Shown: positions 7,104 to 7,258 of the stretch, one piece after another
How the letters are laid out: each line of letters begins with the position of its first letter
Position numbering within the stretch: position 1 is the stretch's first letter
Origin: Dysgonamonadaceae bacterium
GTDB taxonomy: Bacteria; Bacteroidota; Bacteroidia; Bacteroidales; Azobacteroidaceae
Direction of reading: 5' to 3'
Assembly (NCBI GenBank): GCA_031276105.1
Contig: JAISNS010000274.1
Coordinates: forward strand, 1 to 7,258
DNA length: 7,258 nt
The notes under the pieces: model-generated
The model's input: only the letters and a program-made list of their open reading frames with translations
Database searches by the model: none
Told to the model about the DNA's origin: nothing
Translations under genes and position numbers: made by a program

Positions 7104-7258
7104 ATGAAAAACGAAAAAAAACGATTACTTGAAGTCTGTGTTGATTCCGTTTCAAACGCTTTAGTTGCACAATCGGCAGGCGCTCAACGGATTGAATTTT
7201 GCGCCAATCTTTCCGAAGGCGGTACAACTCCTTCGGCGGCTCAAATCAGGGAAGCCCG
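7104..7258 (+). CDS. cutC: Copper homeostasis protein CutC, N-terminal part
   Basis: The first 51 codons of a CutC-family protein (family usually about 240 aa); the gene runs off the right edge. It reads RLLEVCVDSVSNALVAQSAG, then AQRIEFCANLSEGGTTPSAA. The first beta strand (LLEVCV) and the motif R-I-E-x-C-x-x-x-x-E-G-G-x-T-P-S are diagnostic of CutC, a TIM-barrel cytoplasmic protein. It was linked to copper tolerance in E. coli, but that role is disputed and the biochemical activity is unsettled. ATG 7104 gives the normal CutC N-terminus with a short Lys-rich extension. It is divergent from the ribbon-helix-helix unit. A strong GGAGG at 7070-7074 is too far from this ATG to serve it and instead precedes an ATG at 7079 in another frame. 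Confidence 0.93.
   Translation, partial: MKNEKKRLLEVCVDSVSNALVAQSAGAQRIEFCANLSEGGTTPSAAQIREA

Noticed and set aside
7039..7227. Minus-strand 62-codon frame opposite the cutC start
   Set aside because: It is antisense to a clear CutC N-terminus and low in complexity where it crosses A/T runs.

Overview
The window looks like Bacteroidota DNA, most likely order Bacteroidales. It carries a SusC/SusD outer-membrane pair. The lipoproteins have an acidic stretch right after the lipidated cysteine. Promoter-like boxes match the Bacteroidota pattern TTTG / TAnnTTTG rather than the E. coli pattern, and intergenic DNA is very AT-rich. I cannot name a genus.

Layout. Positions 23-5774 (minus strand) hold a tight three-gene Sus-type glycan-capture operon, transcribed right to left: susC-like TonB-dependent transporter (2715-5774), susD-like lipoprotein (1071-2696), and susE/F-like surface lipoprotein with two tandem carbohydrate-binding-like modules (23-1063). 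Gaps between genes are 18 and 7 bp. Together they should bind an oligosaccharide at the cell surface (SusD, SusE) and import it through SusC using TonB energy. Similarity to the starch Sus proteins makes an alpha-glucan the first guess, but no enzyme gene is in the window. The operon may continue past position 1.

Positions 5775-6451 contain no convincing gene. They hold the probable susC promoter (-7 box at 6131-6138), an exceptionally long (TG)31 dinucleotide tract at 5907-5968 inside the predicted susC leader, a leader hairpin (5839-5861), and a terminator for the next unit (6321-6367). A minus-strand reading frame starting 20-30 nt after the promoter crosses the tract, so changes in repeat number would move its stop codon.

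Positions 6452-6842 (minus) hold two very small genes in tandem: a 60-aa Arc-type ribbon-helix-helix DNA-binding protein, then a 59-aa protein that looks like the C-terminal part of an antitoxin. No toxin gene is beside them. Their upstream region has a full-consensus Bacteroidota promoter (7001-7031), overlapped by five copies of an 11-bp motif, three forward and two inverted, all in one 11-bp register (6937-7002). This is the best candidate regulatory system in the window: a helically phased operator, probably for the ribbon-helix-helix protein itself.

From 7104 (plus strand) the 5' end of cutC begins and runs off the window.
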